Assembly: GCF_028453695.1 (NCBI RefSeq)
Contig: NC_135781.1
Location: forward strand, 34,606,777-34,670,776
Direction: 5' to 3'
DNA length: 64,000 bases
Source of the DNA: Augochlora pura
Taxonomy: Eukaryota > Arthropoda > Insecta > Hymenoptera > Halictidae
This document shows positions 39,301 to 53,900 of the stretch, piece after piece; the stretch's first letter is position 1, and each line of letters opens with the position of its first letter. Made by a program: the position numbers and the translations under genes. The notes beneath the pieces are model-generated. The model was not told the origin of the DNA. It did not search any database and worked only from the letters and a program-made list of their open reading frames with translations.

Positions 39301-40603
39301 TTTTTCAATAATGCAATCAGAAATTCCATTCAACAAACGAAATTGACCGTTTTATTTCTTCGATGAACAATGGAAAACGGAGCTCGCCTTAGGCAGCAAC
39401 TACAAGTTCGTATCGTATCGTTTAACGACCACTTAAAGAATCTTTTGTATCGTCGATATTTTAGGAGCCATCGACAATATTCCCAAAGCGAAAGCCGCAG
39501 CTACAAACGATCGTGGAGTTATATTTCATTTCGACGGAGTGACTCGAACGAAATCATTTCGATGTAACATCCTTGAACCTCGAACATTTCTGCAAAATAA
39601 TTTAGATCTTTTAATAATTCTTTTCACGAGTTCTCATCTCTTTTCCAGCTCGTGAACATCGGCTATCGTTCGAACTTGCAATTAGTATTTGAGCCGTATG
39701 CGAAAAATCTGCTGAAACAATCTCAAGTCGAATAACAGAACGCGATAAGCGTTACTAAATAGGACACAGTCGATGCTCCGTCGATCAGTAGTGTAGACTT
39801 CACCGATGATACACTTTTGTTTTCTATTACACACGCTTGATTAGCGAAAACCCCTCCCGTAGGTGTAAACGAGATCACTGATAATAGAGCGATTGTACTC
39901 GTCGACATTGTTTTTCGATCACATCCGCGATCGAGGAACGAGCGAAACCAATTACTTTCACGATTTTCAATTGTTTCGTAGTTTGTAAAAACGTTTAATC
40001 GATCTCGATCAAATTGTCAGCATGCCTCGCAACGTAGTTTTCAAGAGGTACTTTATGAAAGTGCACGGAGATCCGCGCACTCTGTACCATTTATGCTTGC
40101 GACCGAGGAATTGTCTGTGCGAGGCTGCCTTGTACGATAATTGTTAGTTGGCGCTAAAACATCTGCGAGATCGTCTTACGCTAGAATTAGGAAGATTCCT
40201 ATTTGTCGGAAACTTGAACAATTAACGGCACTGTAATTTTGGGATACCCCTTTGTATCGTAGATTCCTGTAAAACGACAAGAAATTTGTTGTCACCGTTC
40301 TCATGTGCCGTCGGTGGTCCGGGAAAATGCACAGAATGGAAATTGTTAATGAACGGAATCGCGCTGAAATCGATGCCTTCCTTCTTCCTTCGCGATACTT
40401 CCTTCGCAACGAAACAGGCCCGAAGGTCGTTCCGTGGTTCATCGTTGAATTCACCTTGATGCACCCTTTCATAAGATATAAAAAACAGATGGTATTCCAT
40501 TTAAAAAATTGAAGGACACCTTCATTTCTCTGAAAATAGTACACACGTAAAAAAAGCTACATACGTTATTATCTTGTTCAAAAAGAACAATGCTACCACT
40601 CCT

Positions 40604-40638
40604 TTTTCGTTTCGTTTCGTTTCGTTTCGTTTCGTTTA
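40604..40638. repeat. (TTTCG)n pentanucleotide repeat
   Basis: About seven tandem copies of the pentanucleotide TTTCG with no interruption. Confidence 0.93.
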
Positions 40639-43600
40639 CACGTATATCTTTTGCCAGAGAAATGGTGGACGGGAGTGTACGTATGCATACAGCGTGTTCT
40701 TCTTGAAACGGAACAGTAGATGTATTCGTGTACGGTAGAACGTCGATTTTATCGACGAACATTGCCCAATAAATTTTGTCCTCGTTTCTAGCATCGAATG
40801 GGGCGCCTCGCGTAATTTGTCTCCCATCTGTGTCTTGCTCAAATTTTTCAGACCTATGTATCATTGCGATTAAGAAAGCGAAACATGTATCTGTAGATTC
40901 GATAACGAAACAAACTGGATGACGAAGTAACAATTATAAAACATACGATACGCGTGCAACTAAAATTCAAATTGATCGTCTTAGAATGACCGCTTATTGT
41001 ATACGATAACTTCTAGCTCTCCGTCGACGCGTAACTTCGCTATTACCACTGTCTCTTAACTTTTCCGCAGATGTACTGGCGAAACTTGTATCTTGCTCTA
41101 ATGTATGCCGATTTCCATGAAAATATCATTTCTTACGTCGCTCCGCATGACGGTGAGCTGTCTTCGATCGTCTTTTATCCGTATTTAGAAACGTAGCTGG
41201 ATGGTTGTCACGTGTATAATAATGCGAATGATTGTTTCGCATGCTTGTGGTCGATTGTCTGTTTGTCAAACATTGCACCGCTCCGTTATGTGTACGATAC
41301 CACCGAGTGTTTCCGTTTACGGAAAAATTTAGATCGCGCGGCGCGAACGATCCAAGAGCACATAAATTGACCGCGAGTCAGGTGGTGGTTGCCGATCTTA
41401 ACCCTTTTAGTTAACCGATCGAAAGAGTTGCGCGTAGCTCGGCGAAAAATAGGAAACTTGATTGACGTAGTCTGGTCAAGTTTCAGAAAGATGTTGCAAA
41501 GATTATCGAATCGAATAAATCGATTCATTTGTATAAGAAGTGATTTGTTATTTGTACAAGAATCTTTGTTTTTTACAGGAATTAATTGGAAAAGATAATA
41601 GATTTATACAAATGTTTAGCAAATGTAGCATTTTTTCCATAGCTCGCGGTTTCATTTCATTTATTAGTTTCTATATGTACGCATGTCAAGGATCGTTTAT
41701 AATCTCGTTTATTAATTTTTCCAACCTACCTTTTAATGCCCTTTTTCCCCCGGACGTGTGCATTTTTCCATAGACCTCGATAAATTGTATAAAAATCACA
41801 ATGAATTCTCAGAAACTTAATAGCAGTGTAACGATAGTTGGTTGTTTAATCCAGTAACCCTAGTAAGTTTTTCGCGTGTCCTTTCGATGAGAGATCAGAT
41901 AAGATTATGCGTTGAAATTATAAAAAGAACTCTGTTCAGAATGAAATAACACGGTTGTTTTATCGGCGCATGTTACTCGTGTCCGCTGCTTTTTATTGTT
42001 GTACAGCTTGCGCTTGTTCTTGCTATCGCTTCTTCTTTACCACAGTTGAGAATATATTTGTTTAAAGAGTAAATAAAAGCAACCCCTTGATTGCAAGTAA
42101 CTCAATGCTTGAATGGAATAAATGGAACTTTCGCCAATGGACGTGCGTAGAGTAAACGTTGGCTATACGTGTGCAACGCTCGATTCCGTCAGCTTGCCAA
42201 AAGCAGAAAGTGGAAATTAATCAGAGGTTGAAGGCAGTTATGGTTTCTGATATCGGTTTTAGTTCTTAAAACGGTCATGGGGTACCGAGACGGTGTCGTA
42301 ATTGTTATAAGTAGCAGTAGTCGTAGTGGTAGTAGATAAAATATAACATTGAAGAAACAAAGGGATTTAATAATATCGTTACATTATTACCCTGCAATTT
42401 CCATCATAAGATAAACTTTCGTTAAATTATATCTCGGACATTTGCTGTATTACGCGCTGTTGCATCGCGTTAGGCACAATTACTCTGCAAATGCGGTCTT
42501 TGAAATGCGAACTTTTATACATACATGTCTTTTTGCACACGGTAGAGTTGTTACGGCGTCGCGTGAAATTCATACGAGCGAAAATAGATCTTGTTCGAGC
42601 TATTCGGTCATTTGAAAAGAAAAGAAAAAGAAAAAAGTTGAGATCCCTATGAATTTTTAGCATTAGGAACGAATCCTGTCGTATATTGTTTTACAACTGT
42701 ACATACGGTGTCGTCGAATCGAAATCAATCCCTAAATACGAATTCCTTTGCATTCGCGAAAATACATTCGTAAACGATGTCGAGGCAAAGATGAATCATC
42801 GGAGTTCAACAATTTCGCAACTAAATGTTAAATCAATATCGACATTCGTGAACGATAACTCGACTTGTTGGCACACGATCCTTTGTATTTCTGTCACTTC
42901 TTTTTAACCCGAAATGATATATGTATGTCGCCCGCTATCGTAGGATTAACCATTGTTTACACCGAAATACAAAGTAGCATAATTGCGACTTGGTTAGAAG
43001 ACAAGTTGTACACAGCCGACAGCCAAAAATCCGTTGGTCCGCGACTTCTGTCGTTGGTTGTTCAAACTCTAGTCAATTAATTGGCAAGCCTCTCGCGTAC
43101 GCGCGCACGCGATTCAAAAAATACAGGGCAACGCTCCAGTTTCTGTTGCAACTGTTGCAGCAGGCTGTCCCAACGATGGCCGAACGTTGACCTGTCAATT
43201 TTTAACCATTATTATCTCGAGTATGCCGCTTATTGCCGAACGACAAAGGATCTCTCGACCGATCCACGTTGCCGCGCCGCGAACAATTACGGAAACGAAC
43301 GTCGTTGACCCAAACATTTCCCACGTGGACGCCTCGCGCGTTCTACTATTGGTTTCTCATGTGCGGTGGGAAAATTCAACCAGCTCCCACAGTTTATAAA
43401 TCACGTAGCTGAGATTACAGTCGACGTTTCCGTTTTCAATGCGTTAATCATCGCAATACGGTCGCGACGCGACGCGACACGACGCGCGACGGTTCGAACA
43501 ATCGCGCGAGAACGACAACGCACAGTGGTCTGGATCAAAGAATCGAGCGACACCTTGCTAGAACGTTTCAGCTCCAAGAAGGAGCATTGACATGAATATT

Positions 43601-44712
43601 CATTTCAACGCGTCGAGCGCCGAGCGCCAAAATCAATCCCAACAATTCCTATGGGAGCGAACGGGTTTAATTAATGGAACTGAACCTAGCAAGTTCAAAT
43701 TTATCGCGGTCAATGGTACTTTAACACTTTCGTATTCGAAATGTTCTAGCGAAGTTCAGTATCTTCGTGTTTATTACGATAAATGTAAATGCTCGTGAAA
43801 ATTTCTAATCTTAGTAACAAATTGATATAACATTTTTTGATTTTTGTGATAAACTTTTATAATCTCATTTGGATACTCCAAAACCGTATAAGCGATGATT
43901 TTGCAATTGCCGAAAGTCTAGAATTTCTTAGTAAATTGATGGGTTAATTGTTTCTTTTCCTACTGCCGTGTAGAAAATTAGATTTCTCTTCGTATACGTA
44001 GATGGATAGGATACCACCAGCTTCCACCTTGTGGAAGCAAATATACGTCGAACAATATTGTTATTTCCATAAAGTTAGAATGAAAGAATGATCGTGGCGA
44101 GGCTTGTACCGGAGACAACTACTGCAGACGAACAGGTGTACAATTTATGAATTGTTAAATGGATATAAAAACACTAATTAAGTCGATTGAGAGGCTCGCG
44201 ATTTGGATCGGAGGGCCGAGTTCTCTATTTCAATGGGATAATTCATTCATTTGTAAACGGTCAATAATGTAATGAAAATATGTTTGCTTGCTTAATTTGC
44301 GAGACCCTTTAACTTAATTATTATGAAGAACTGTTGGTCGGGATTCTCACGGGCTCTTAAGCTGGTAATCAAAAGTTTAATGCCATTGAGGAGTGAAAGG
44401 AACGCGTTAAACGGTAATGAAACAGATTGGCACAAAGAAAAATGATAAAGCCATAGAAACGATTACCGAATAGAACGTTGAAACTTATGAAAAATAAAAT
44501 GCAGTCAAGATATATTCTGAACCGAATAAATGTCATCTACTTTCTGTGTACTTTGCGAACGTAATCTCTCCTGCTGATTACCTCGAATTACGTTGAAAGA
44601 TAAGAGGAACAATCTTTCGAATGAATTTATTGTTCACCCTGTCTTTATGTTTGCAAAATTCTTTTACTTTTACACATGATGTTGCAATTCTTTTTAGGTA
44701 CAAACAAACACT

Positions 44713-47700
44713 ATGGGACGCTTCACAGGGAAAAAGTGTCGCCTTTTGACAATGCTGTGGCTGACTGCTCTATTTTTCTTAGTAGAAATAGTAGTAGGTT
44801 ATGTAACAAACTCAATGGCTTTAATTGCTGACAGTTTTCACATGCTGTCGGATGTAGCAGCATTGGTCGTTGCATTTCTTTCCGTAAAGGTAAGACATTT
44901 CTTTTACTAAAGCTAATTTCGTTCGCGGTTTGCTATCGATGCGCGGCCGTTTTCGAGAGCTATGCGAGCGTAACGCGACCATCAAATTCAATGGCCTGTT
45001 AAATTCGTTTTACAGAATATTATCGAATTTATTAACATGGTAGAACACGTTTCTCTAAATCTATAGTTTTGGTATCTACGGTGGCTGTAATTCTGCGCGA
45101 GTCTCCATTGTCGTCTGAAATCAAACGATACCGAACATTTTCCTAATCTATGCGGATGCAGTTATAGCCTGTACAAAAAAAAGGAAGAAACTCTGCAAAG
45201 ATACAAAAATAACACTTAGTTGAACAAAGAGCTTCATTTTTTAGCACAAAAGTATTTGAGTCTAATCGAGGGAGTTTATAGACACTGGGACTGAAGAGGG
45301 ATGTAGCTCAAAAAATTCAATTTATGCCTTAAAAAGTTCAAAAATATTAAGCTACTTTCATATACACATACCATATATCACTTTGAACCTGCGTAGGTGT
45401 CAGTTTAAATCGGAATCGGTCTGCTGAGTTTCGTTTAATAAAATAGAGCCGATAACATTAACCGTTCAGCGTTACTGTTCGTAGTGTTAGCATGCGAAAT
45501 GTTTACCGCGATTTATTAATCTATGTATCGAAGAAATAATTCCAGTTCTTATGCGTTTCACAGATGTCGCCAAAGAAATGGTCTAAAAATACATTTGGTT
45601 GGGCCAGAGCCGAAGTTTTAGGTGCTTTGGTAAATGCTGTCTTTTTAGTCGCATTGTGTTTTAGTATTACCGTCGAAGCATGTAAGAGATTTATTGAAGT
45701 AGAAGAAATACATGAAGCTAAATTACTTGTAGCAGTCGGTGGACTTGGGTTACTAGTGAATGTTATTGGGCTGTGCTTATTTCATGGTAAGTACCAACAA
45801 ATTGTCACGCGTTCGTTAGCATTGTTCTGGTGTTTTCTCTGAAATGGAAAAAGATGCGAAATGAGTTTACTTTAGAACCACCTAAACGTCTCCACCTACT
45901 GTTCACACTTTTGAACATTCCTCTATATTTTTTAAAACGATACAAATCGTTGTAAAAAGTTCATCAATTCTTATCATGTTTTTCGTTTCATACAATGATG
46001 TACACAAGTGATTACACATCATTTAAAACACTATAACTAGACTGTCTCGTTTACCGGACAGTGAGTAAAAAGATATTTGCAAAAATTACATTTAGTCGTA
46101 GAAAAATAAAAAGAAATACATAAGATAGTTAAGTTTTCCAATTCTTTTATTTGAGCTTGTAACGAAAATTCTCTGTAATACATATATAACACGTATGGTG
46201 CTGTTCAATAGAGACGAGACGACCTCAATATTTTTTTTATCGGGAAAAAAGTTCATTTGGAAATTTTTAATTATAATAAACCCGTTCAAAGGAGATTGGA
46301 AAATAATATTGTGAAAGCAAGTATTTGTTTCATTTGGTTTTAAACTTTTGAACTTTGTCTTACCTTCACGTTCACCTCTCTAAAATATTCAAATTTTTTT
46401 CTTTTTTTTTTTTCTTTTTACAGAACATGGCCACACTCACGCACATTCACACGGTATATCTCGAAGTCATAACAGGCTTAGCTCTTTCGTTGGAACCGAT
46501 GACAACGAAAATGACGAAGCTTATAGACCTTCAACACCTCAGGTGAAAAGGACACACGGTCATACGCATGACGCCAGTCAAATGAATATGCGTGGCGTAT
46601 TTCTTCATGTACTTTCCGATGCCTTAGGATCTGTTATTGTAATCGTATCTGCTTTAATTGTTTGGTTGACAAAATGGGAGTACAGGTAATCAATTTTTGT
46701 TATAAACTTACAGATTTTACAAATATTAAGTTTACTGATCGTTAATATTGCGGTTGATATTTAATTGGAAAACATATTTAATGATATTATCTCCATGGAA
46801 AAATAACAATACCATGAATTATGAGAAACGGAACGCTCAAAACGAGAGCTTTTAAGTGCACAAAATAATACAAAATTGTTTTGAAATCGTTTCAAAAGAA
46901 ATATGAACGGAATATTTTTCAATACTTCACCTGTGTGCAAAATCTAATTGACAAGTTAGATGACCTATCACGCATGAACATGTATGCGCAGTGCTGTCGT
47001 GTAACAAGAGCAGGAAAAAATAACTTTAACAGTAATCGTAACAAAAGGCTTGAATTGGGGGCGAGGTCCGCACACGCGAGGATATAAACTCTTATTTTTT
47101 TGTTTTTTTAATAATACGAGCACGTCCATAGGTATTTGGACAGTGAAATCTAATCAAGAATTGCTTATTTCACACGTGTTTATCATTGAGTTGTTCGAAA
47201 AGTAATTTCGTTTTTCAGTAAAATATCGACTTAAGTGTGTTTTAAACGGCGAAATTACTTTCCAAAGAACGTTAATACATTAATCAAACGCATATAATAA
47301 ATGCGTAAGTATTATAGAAATATTTAAAATTGGATTAGAAAGTAAAAAAGGTCATTCTAAAAGGTTTTAAGCTATATTCGCTTTACGTGTATGTTTATAT
47401 TCTGTGTAAAATGTGAAAATATCTTAATTATAGAGTTCTTTAACTGCAACGGGAGTTCGTGAAAAACAGTGGCTCCCAATGATCTAATCTAGATGGAGAT
47501 GCGTTTGCTAAATCATTTGTTTTAAGAGTTGTTTGCAGTCAAAGAGTTACATTTAAGATCACATTATAATACACTGTCCCTCATTAATATAACTATGTAC
47601 ATTTGAACCGTAACATGAAGTGTTATATGAATAGTGGTACAAATACAGGAGTTGTCAAATGCTTATGGGCGGTAGTATAGATATAAATATAGTCTTACAT

Positions 47701-50091
47701 ATTAAATTATACATATAATATGGAAGTCCAACTTCCAATTTTCAACTTTTAATATTTCAGAAACAGAGCTTCTACTCTAAACATGGTAAAAGAATTTCTA
47801 GTTTGTATTTGCATGAAGATTACGCATGTTTCAGGATACCCCATATTTTTTGGGCACTCTGTATATGTATTACAATCATTTTCTTTTTCAAATAATTGTT
47901 TATCTGTACTATGTAGTTCGTGAACATCATTTCATTTAGTATTTACATAAAATTTTTATTATTTACAGATTTTACATTGATCCAGCTCTTTCACTTTTGT
48001 TAGTTATTCTCATTCTGCGGTCAGTGTGGCCGTTGCTGCAAGAATCTGCCTTGATTCTTTTGCAAACTGTACCGACACATATTCAGGTAACATTATTTCA
48101 AGCAATGTAATTATATATACATACACACATACATATACGATACACTTCAGAGCGATTGAGATCGAATAGATGCCAAAATTTCACAAAAATTGTAATATCT
48201 CCGTATCATAAATTCGATTTATTTGTTATATTGTAAGACCACTCTATGCACGTCGTAACATCTTCCCTCGCATACGGGGTATCTTTATATATTTTCACAA
48301 ATATAGGGATGTCATACGTACAATAGTTTTATATTACAATATTCTATAACTAAAAATGTTAAAATATCTTGAAGCATACGGGAGTTATAAAATAACTATT
48401 TTTTTCAGAACTTATTTGCTTTGGTAGGAGATATTACATGATGTAAGTAATTTCTCTGCAGGTGAAGTACTTAAAAAAATTCCGAGGCTAATTAAATATT
48501 ATAGTACCGTTTTAATATTCCAAAAAACATAACGTTTCCCTCGAAAATTAACACCGCAACGTTACAATGCTGACTGTAAACCTTTTTTTAGAAGATGATT
48601 TCAGACTTGAAAATAATAGCAATCACCTTCTGTCTCTAAGCAAAATAGACAAAAATTTGTCTAAAAAATACTTCAATATTATTGCAGAGTACACTTTCAC
48701 TTACTTATTACCACTTTTATTAAATTTTTCTCAAACATTTAATAAAAATGCTTCTCATACGGCTTCTTATGGCCGTTATACATATGTATACTTAAGTCGG
48801 ATACACATTATGAAGATAAAAATATAATTTTATACTATTAGAATTTGTTATTCTAGGTTGATGCTATTCAACAACGTTTACTCGAAAATGTTGATGGTGT
48901 TTTGGCCGTACACGAGTTTCATGTATGGCAGTTGGCTGGCGACCGTATAATTGCTTCGGCACACATCCGGTGCAGAAATTTATCAGAATATATGAAAATT
49001 GCGGAGCAAGTTAAAGAATTTTTTCACAACGAAGGCATACATTCTACTACGATACAGCCAGAATTTATTGACGTAAGTAAATTTATTTTTCTTAAAACTG
49101 TAGATGTCATTGGTACATGACACGAAGGACGATTTTTATAATAGCAAAACCGAGGATAAATCGAGAGAGTCTTTTTCGTTTACGTCGTTTAAATAAATGA
49201 TGACTAACTAGACATATTTATAACATTCCAGTACCAATCTAATAGTGAAATTAAGGAAACACCAACTGAAGATTGTGTATTAGACTGTCCAAAAACTGAC
49301 AAACCTTGCAATCATGCAACATGTTGTGGTCCCTCTAAACAGGTATGTAGTTTTAATTGCAATATGTGTATTTATAATTCAATTCCAATCATCTCCCTCC
49401 TGCAGCATTCCTTGAAGAGAGAGTCAACAGCTCGTTCTCCCTGTTGTCCTAAATCGAAATGTCTTGGCCAATGCATAGAAGCTATTAAATCAGATTCGAA
49501 TACAGTTATAGGTAACTTAATTAACATCGGACTGCGGAAGTTGACTGTACAAGACAAACCAATATTAATTCATTGTATAATTAATTAATGCGCCTCTTGA
49601 TTTCTACTCCTTTCCTCCCGAGTTTCCATATCTTGTAGTTATGTTGGATTTTGAGCTTTTACTTCTCTTACATCCTGTTTGTCTCTTTACATTTATTTAA
49701 CGACTTTCTTCTTTTACATGCCACATTAAGCAAACAAAAGAATACAAAACTTAGACCATACAGAATTAGTTGCATTCATACCATCTACAACGGCTGTGTA
49801 AAATAATAGGATCATTTTAGATATTTCAGTACTACTTAAATCAGTAAATTATTTTAACGAGTAATTTTATACCTTATTTGGCGTCTTCTGTAGGGTCGTG
49901 AAACTCCTTCGCCTGGAGAAACGCCATACATGTGCAGACAACGCAACAGCCTTGCACGCTCAACTGGATCTATGAGAGGAGCCGAACAACAAGAGGTCAA
50001 TGAAATGGAACGCGGACATTTACTATCGCTGCCCGCCTCGCATAATTCCGTCCAACTTCCACATTCTCAAGTTAACACACCAGTTGTCTAA
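44713..50091 (+). CDS. SLC30A1: Zinc exporter, ZnT1 type (SLC30A1; Drosophila ZnT63C)
   Basis: Coding exons 44713-44889, 45564-45786, 46424-46685, 47969-48086, 48857-49072, 49232-49342 and 49894-50091 join in phase to 434 residues. The cation diffusion facilitator fold is clear. TM2 carries IADSFHMLSD (His43, Asp47) and TM5 carries LHVLSDALGS (His195, Asp199), which together form the intramembrane zinc site. A His-rich cytosolic loop (HEHGHTHAHSHG and THGHTHD) lies between TM4 and TM5. The cytosolic C-terminal domain includes VHEFHVWQLAGDR, followed by a Cys-rich tail (CPKTDKPCNHATCC). ZnT1 exports zinc from the cytosol at the plasma membrane. An acceptor directly before the ATG exon shows that the 5' UTR is spliced. 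A further terminal-type exon at 49406-49588 offers a second C-terminus. AATAAA occurs at 50125 and 50166. Confidence 0.95.
49406..49588 (+). CDS. SLC30A1: Possible alternative last exon of the zinc transporter
   Basis: After a good acceptor (CTCCTGCAG, AG at 49404-49405) an in-frame sequence follows the exon ending at 49342 in phase 0 and runs 60 codons to a TAA. It encodes a Cys-rich segment (SPCCPKSKCLGQC) that fits the Cys-rich tails of insect ZnT1. The best internal donor (GTAACT after 49511) leaves phase 1 and would put the final exon at 49894 out of frame with an immediate stop. So this exon most likely either ends its own isoform or is skipped. Which form dominates cannot be told here. 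Confidence 0.55.
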   Translation, partial: HSLKRESTARSPCCPKSKCLGQCIEAIKSDSNTVIGNLINIGLRKLTVQDKPILIHCIIN

Positions 50092-50124
50092 GTTATCAAT
50101 CGTATTATCCATACCTACCTCTAT

Positions 50125-50130
50125 AATAAA
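50125..50130 (+). terminator. Poly(A) signal of the zinc transporter, first of two
   Basis: AATAAA lies 34 bases past the stop codon; a second AATAAA is at 50166-50171. Confidence 0.65.
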
Positions 50131-50857
50131 ATCTGCGGCGCGTTACAATGTTATTATAAAAATTCAATAAACTGATATACGTATGTTCGTTTTTTTTATT
50201 TTAGTAACATTAACGCTGAAAACGGATCTTTATGATAAAATCACAGACGCATAAATTATTACACGCTAATATATCAAATGTATTGTACAAAAATTTACAT
50301 TTATATTTGTGTTTATTATAGAACACTGTAATTGCTGCACTCTTATCCTTCCTTCTCGACAATCCTTTGCGGGGCATATATTTCCTTCATATAATATTTA
50401 TGTCATTTTTGCAAACAAACGTTACTACACGGTCATTCTCATGTTATTGTTGATAAATTGTAAGACTAAAATTTTGTAACATGATTGTAATACACAATAT
50501 AATGAAATTAATATCAGAATATTAATGAGAGATTATTTAACAATTTATTATTTTATTTTCAATTTTTCTAAATTACATCTAAAATTATATTCGGACTAAA
50601 TTTCTAATCACAATTTACTGTTGTATTCTATTTTAATATGCTCACTCTCAGTTTGTACAGATCTCGCTCTAAGAGCAATACATACATACGTGTTTCTTCT
50701 CGTAGGACTCAGAATATATTTCTATTACGGTGTCCGGTACAATAAGATGAGGCAACAAAAATGTCAAAAGCCGACCGAAGACGTTGTAAATAAAGAAGCA
50801 TGGAGCACCACAGACATAGTCAAACTCACGTAAGACTTCTTTCTTCGTTTTAAAATT

Positions 50858-50863
50858 TTTATT
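50858..50863 (-). terminator. Poly(A) signal of lodestar
   Basis: TTTATT on + reads AATAAA on the minus strand, about 80 bases past the lodestar stop at 50943. Confidence 0.55.
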
Positions 50864-50942
50864 AAAATACTTTCGACATGTTTGATTAGCTTTCATAACA
50901 AAGAAGTTTATATTACAGAAAAATAATTTATATTACATCTAG

Positions 50943-53900
50943 TTAAAAATCGAATAGGGATTTGAGATCGTTGAGGGTAAGCTTCGAGACGGTGGAATTC
51001 TTGTCACCGGTGAGAACATTTGCCGCTATCTCCAATTTCATTTCCTGCAGATGTTTGATGCGTTCCTCGATCGTGTCTTTACAGATAAACCTATAGAAGA
51101 ATTTGCAAGCGTGAAATCAATACCATTTGCGACACTCGGCATTCTCGGGGCGCAATGTTCGCTACTAACTTATATACGTAAACATTCTTTTTCTGTCCAA
51201 AACGATAGATTCTGTCCTGAGCCTGCACCTCTAGTTGCGGGTTCCAATGGATGTCTATTAACAATATATGATTTCCGCCGACCAGATTCAATCCAACACC
51301 TCCAGCGGTGAGAGACAGCAACAGTATCTTCGGATCGGTGGTTGTGTTGTTAAAGGCGTCCATTATACCCTAAAGAATCGACGAATGTAAATGAGATCAC
51401 AGAGTGTCATTGGATAACGGAGAATCGATTTTTCATAGTCGGGTATACCTGTCTATCTCTTATTGGAACATTGCCCGTAAACTGCTTGAACGTAGCACCT
51501 TTCAATGAAGGCAAATAGGCTGCCACTATGTCCAGCATGCTGGTCCACTGTGATACGATTATCAACTTATCGTCTTTTTTCAAAATCTCTTTCACTGTTT
51601 TCAGTACCGCTTGCATCTAGACAGTTTGCATTTAAGTTTATAGGATGGAGCTTCCATTCTATTCGAATAACATTTCCACAGAAGATTAATCAGGATCTAG
51701 TAGGAGGTCTACCTTAGAACTGACGCGATCAATTCGAAACACTGGGTTCTCACATGTAAGTACATTGGCTGCTGTCCTATGGTCAACGCCTATCTCTTCT
51801 CCACTGATGTTCGCATTGTCTTCATCGTTTAATCTGACATCATCAATGTTGAACAAGCTAGGGTCTACATTTTCAGCATCCATTAGTCCAGTATCCTGCA
51901 TATCCTCTTCATCTAACATTGATTGAATAAGGCACGGATGGACGCAGATTTGACGTAGGCGTAGCAACAGAACCAAAATTTCGTGCGTTTTGACATCAGC
52001 ATGCATCGACAGTAATTTATTTTGCGCTTTTGTGAACTGAGTATTCTTGTCTATAAAGAGACCGCGATATAATAAGGCTTAATGCTTAAAGCTTTACAGA
52101 AAAAATATGTATATATACAAGTTTTACTCGCATACGTACTAGGATTTGAAAGAAATGATGGTTTATTGTATTTTCCCGAGGCTAGATCATTCATATGATT
52201 TTTGTCAGCTCTCTGAGCTAGAAATTGAGCGAACAGGGTGCGAGAATAAGTCAGAATCTTTTCATACACCAACTGCTCCTGCTTGTCTAACTTCACCAAT
52301 ACCTCCTTTATACATTTGTTAGGCAAACTGTCTAGATTTCCTTTAGCCTGCAGCTCTTGTTTTGTTCTGCGAAGCATCAGGGACTCCATTACAGTGGCCA
52401 GCCTTCGACGACCGGTCGTGTTTTTATTATCTACCCATCGCTTCCAGACCCGTATATTGTCAAATGGGGAACATTTTAGGAACTTCAATATAGAGTACAA
52501 ATCTAGCTCCTTATTCTGAATTGGGGTACCGGTGAGGGCCCACCGTTTCTTGGACGCCAAGCCGTACACCGCCTCTGCCGCATTACTCTTATGGTTACGA
52601 ATCACGTGCGCCTCGTCAAGTATTATGCGCTCCCAACCGATCTTATAAGTTGTGCCCCCAGTCTTGCATTCGCGGGTCAGTATATTATAAGTCGTGATCA
52701 CCACGTCATTCCTTGCTAATCTGTTAGGAACGCTCTCTCTATTGCTACCATGATGAACCTCAACTGCGAGCATACCTCGCTTGCATCTGCGACTGATCTC
52801 TTTGTTCCATTGCGACAACAACGATGCTGGACAGACCACTAGCGTGCCTCCCTTATGATGTAATAGTGTCTTGGAATCTGTCCATTCGTCGTCGCTGCAG
52901 TCGTTCGAATTTTGTTGTTCCTTATTCGCGATGCCAGCAAGTATCAACGATATCAACGTCAGGGTCTTTCCTAAGCCCATGTCGTCGGCGAGGATACCCC
53001 CGGCTGGCTTCTGTCTTTCTCTCCATTGCATCCACAACAATGCATGTTGCTGGTGTGGCATTAATTTAACGTTCAAACCCTTTGGATCTTCAGCTCTTTC
53101 GTCCTCGGATGGCCTGGCCATCAGAGATCCGTGTAGAGCTTGCAATCTGTCAGTCGTTAACGTTAATTCTTCATCCAGAGCCACTTGAGCACTTTGAGCC
53201 AGTTCCTGGGTTCGTGGAGGTTCAATCAGTGCACAATCCACATGCATAGTATCGACAAATTCTTCTTTAACAAACTGTACTTCCTCCTCAAAAGTATGTA
53301 CATCTTCTTTAACATTCCGTATGTGGAATTCTGTATTCTGTAATTCTTGTGTGATTTCATCGATTTCTTCTTCTTGTTTCACGATAACTTCGCGCAATTT
53401 CCTACCTCTGTCCGGTAATAAGTCGATGTCACTAGCTTCTAACAACAACTAAAAATCCATAGTAGAGACAATGGAAACTAAATCAATTTTTCTATTTTCA
53501 TCTTACAGCACCGTACTTACTTTTGATTTGCTCAATTGTTTCTGTAAATGTTCCATTTTACAAACTAGTAAGGCTCTTTTTTGGGCAACCACTGGATCAA
53601 TATTACCAAACCCAATTTCTTGTTTTGCAAGAGATACTGCAACTTCGCATTCTATTTCTTCTTCGTCTGCTGAGGAGCCTAAAAAAAAATAGGATTGAAT
53701 AAACGTAATTTTATATAACATGCTTCTAAATAATTGTATTGAACGAACTACTCAAAGATATGGGTCTATCCCCTGTTTCCATGTAGGATAAATCAACACT
53801 GGAATCACAGTTGTGTTCTTTTGTCATGTTAATATCGTGCGATTCATTTCCGCTATTCCCAGAATTTGAATCTATGCTTATTCTTTCACTGTCTCTAAAT

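Larger units (their letters stand above)
33602..44712. other. About 11 kb of AT-rich DNA without a supported coding gene
   Basis: This lies between the start of Vps45 and the first coding exon of the zinc transporter. Frames of 60-154 codons occur on both strands but none shows domains, matched splice sites or consistent composition. The transporter's first coding exon is preceded by an acceptor (AG at 44696-44697), so at least one 5' non-coding exon and its promoter must lie in this stretch, and much of it is probably intron. Simple repeats are listed separately. Unseen long non-coding RNAs or microRNA genes are possible; I found no hairpin that I could name. Confidence 0.5.
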
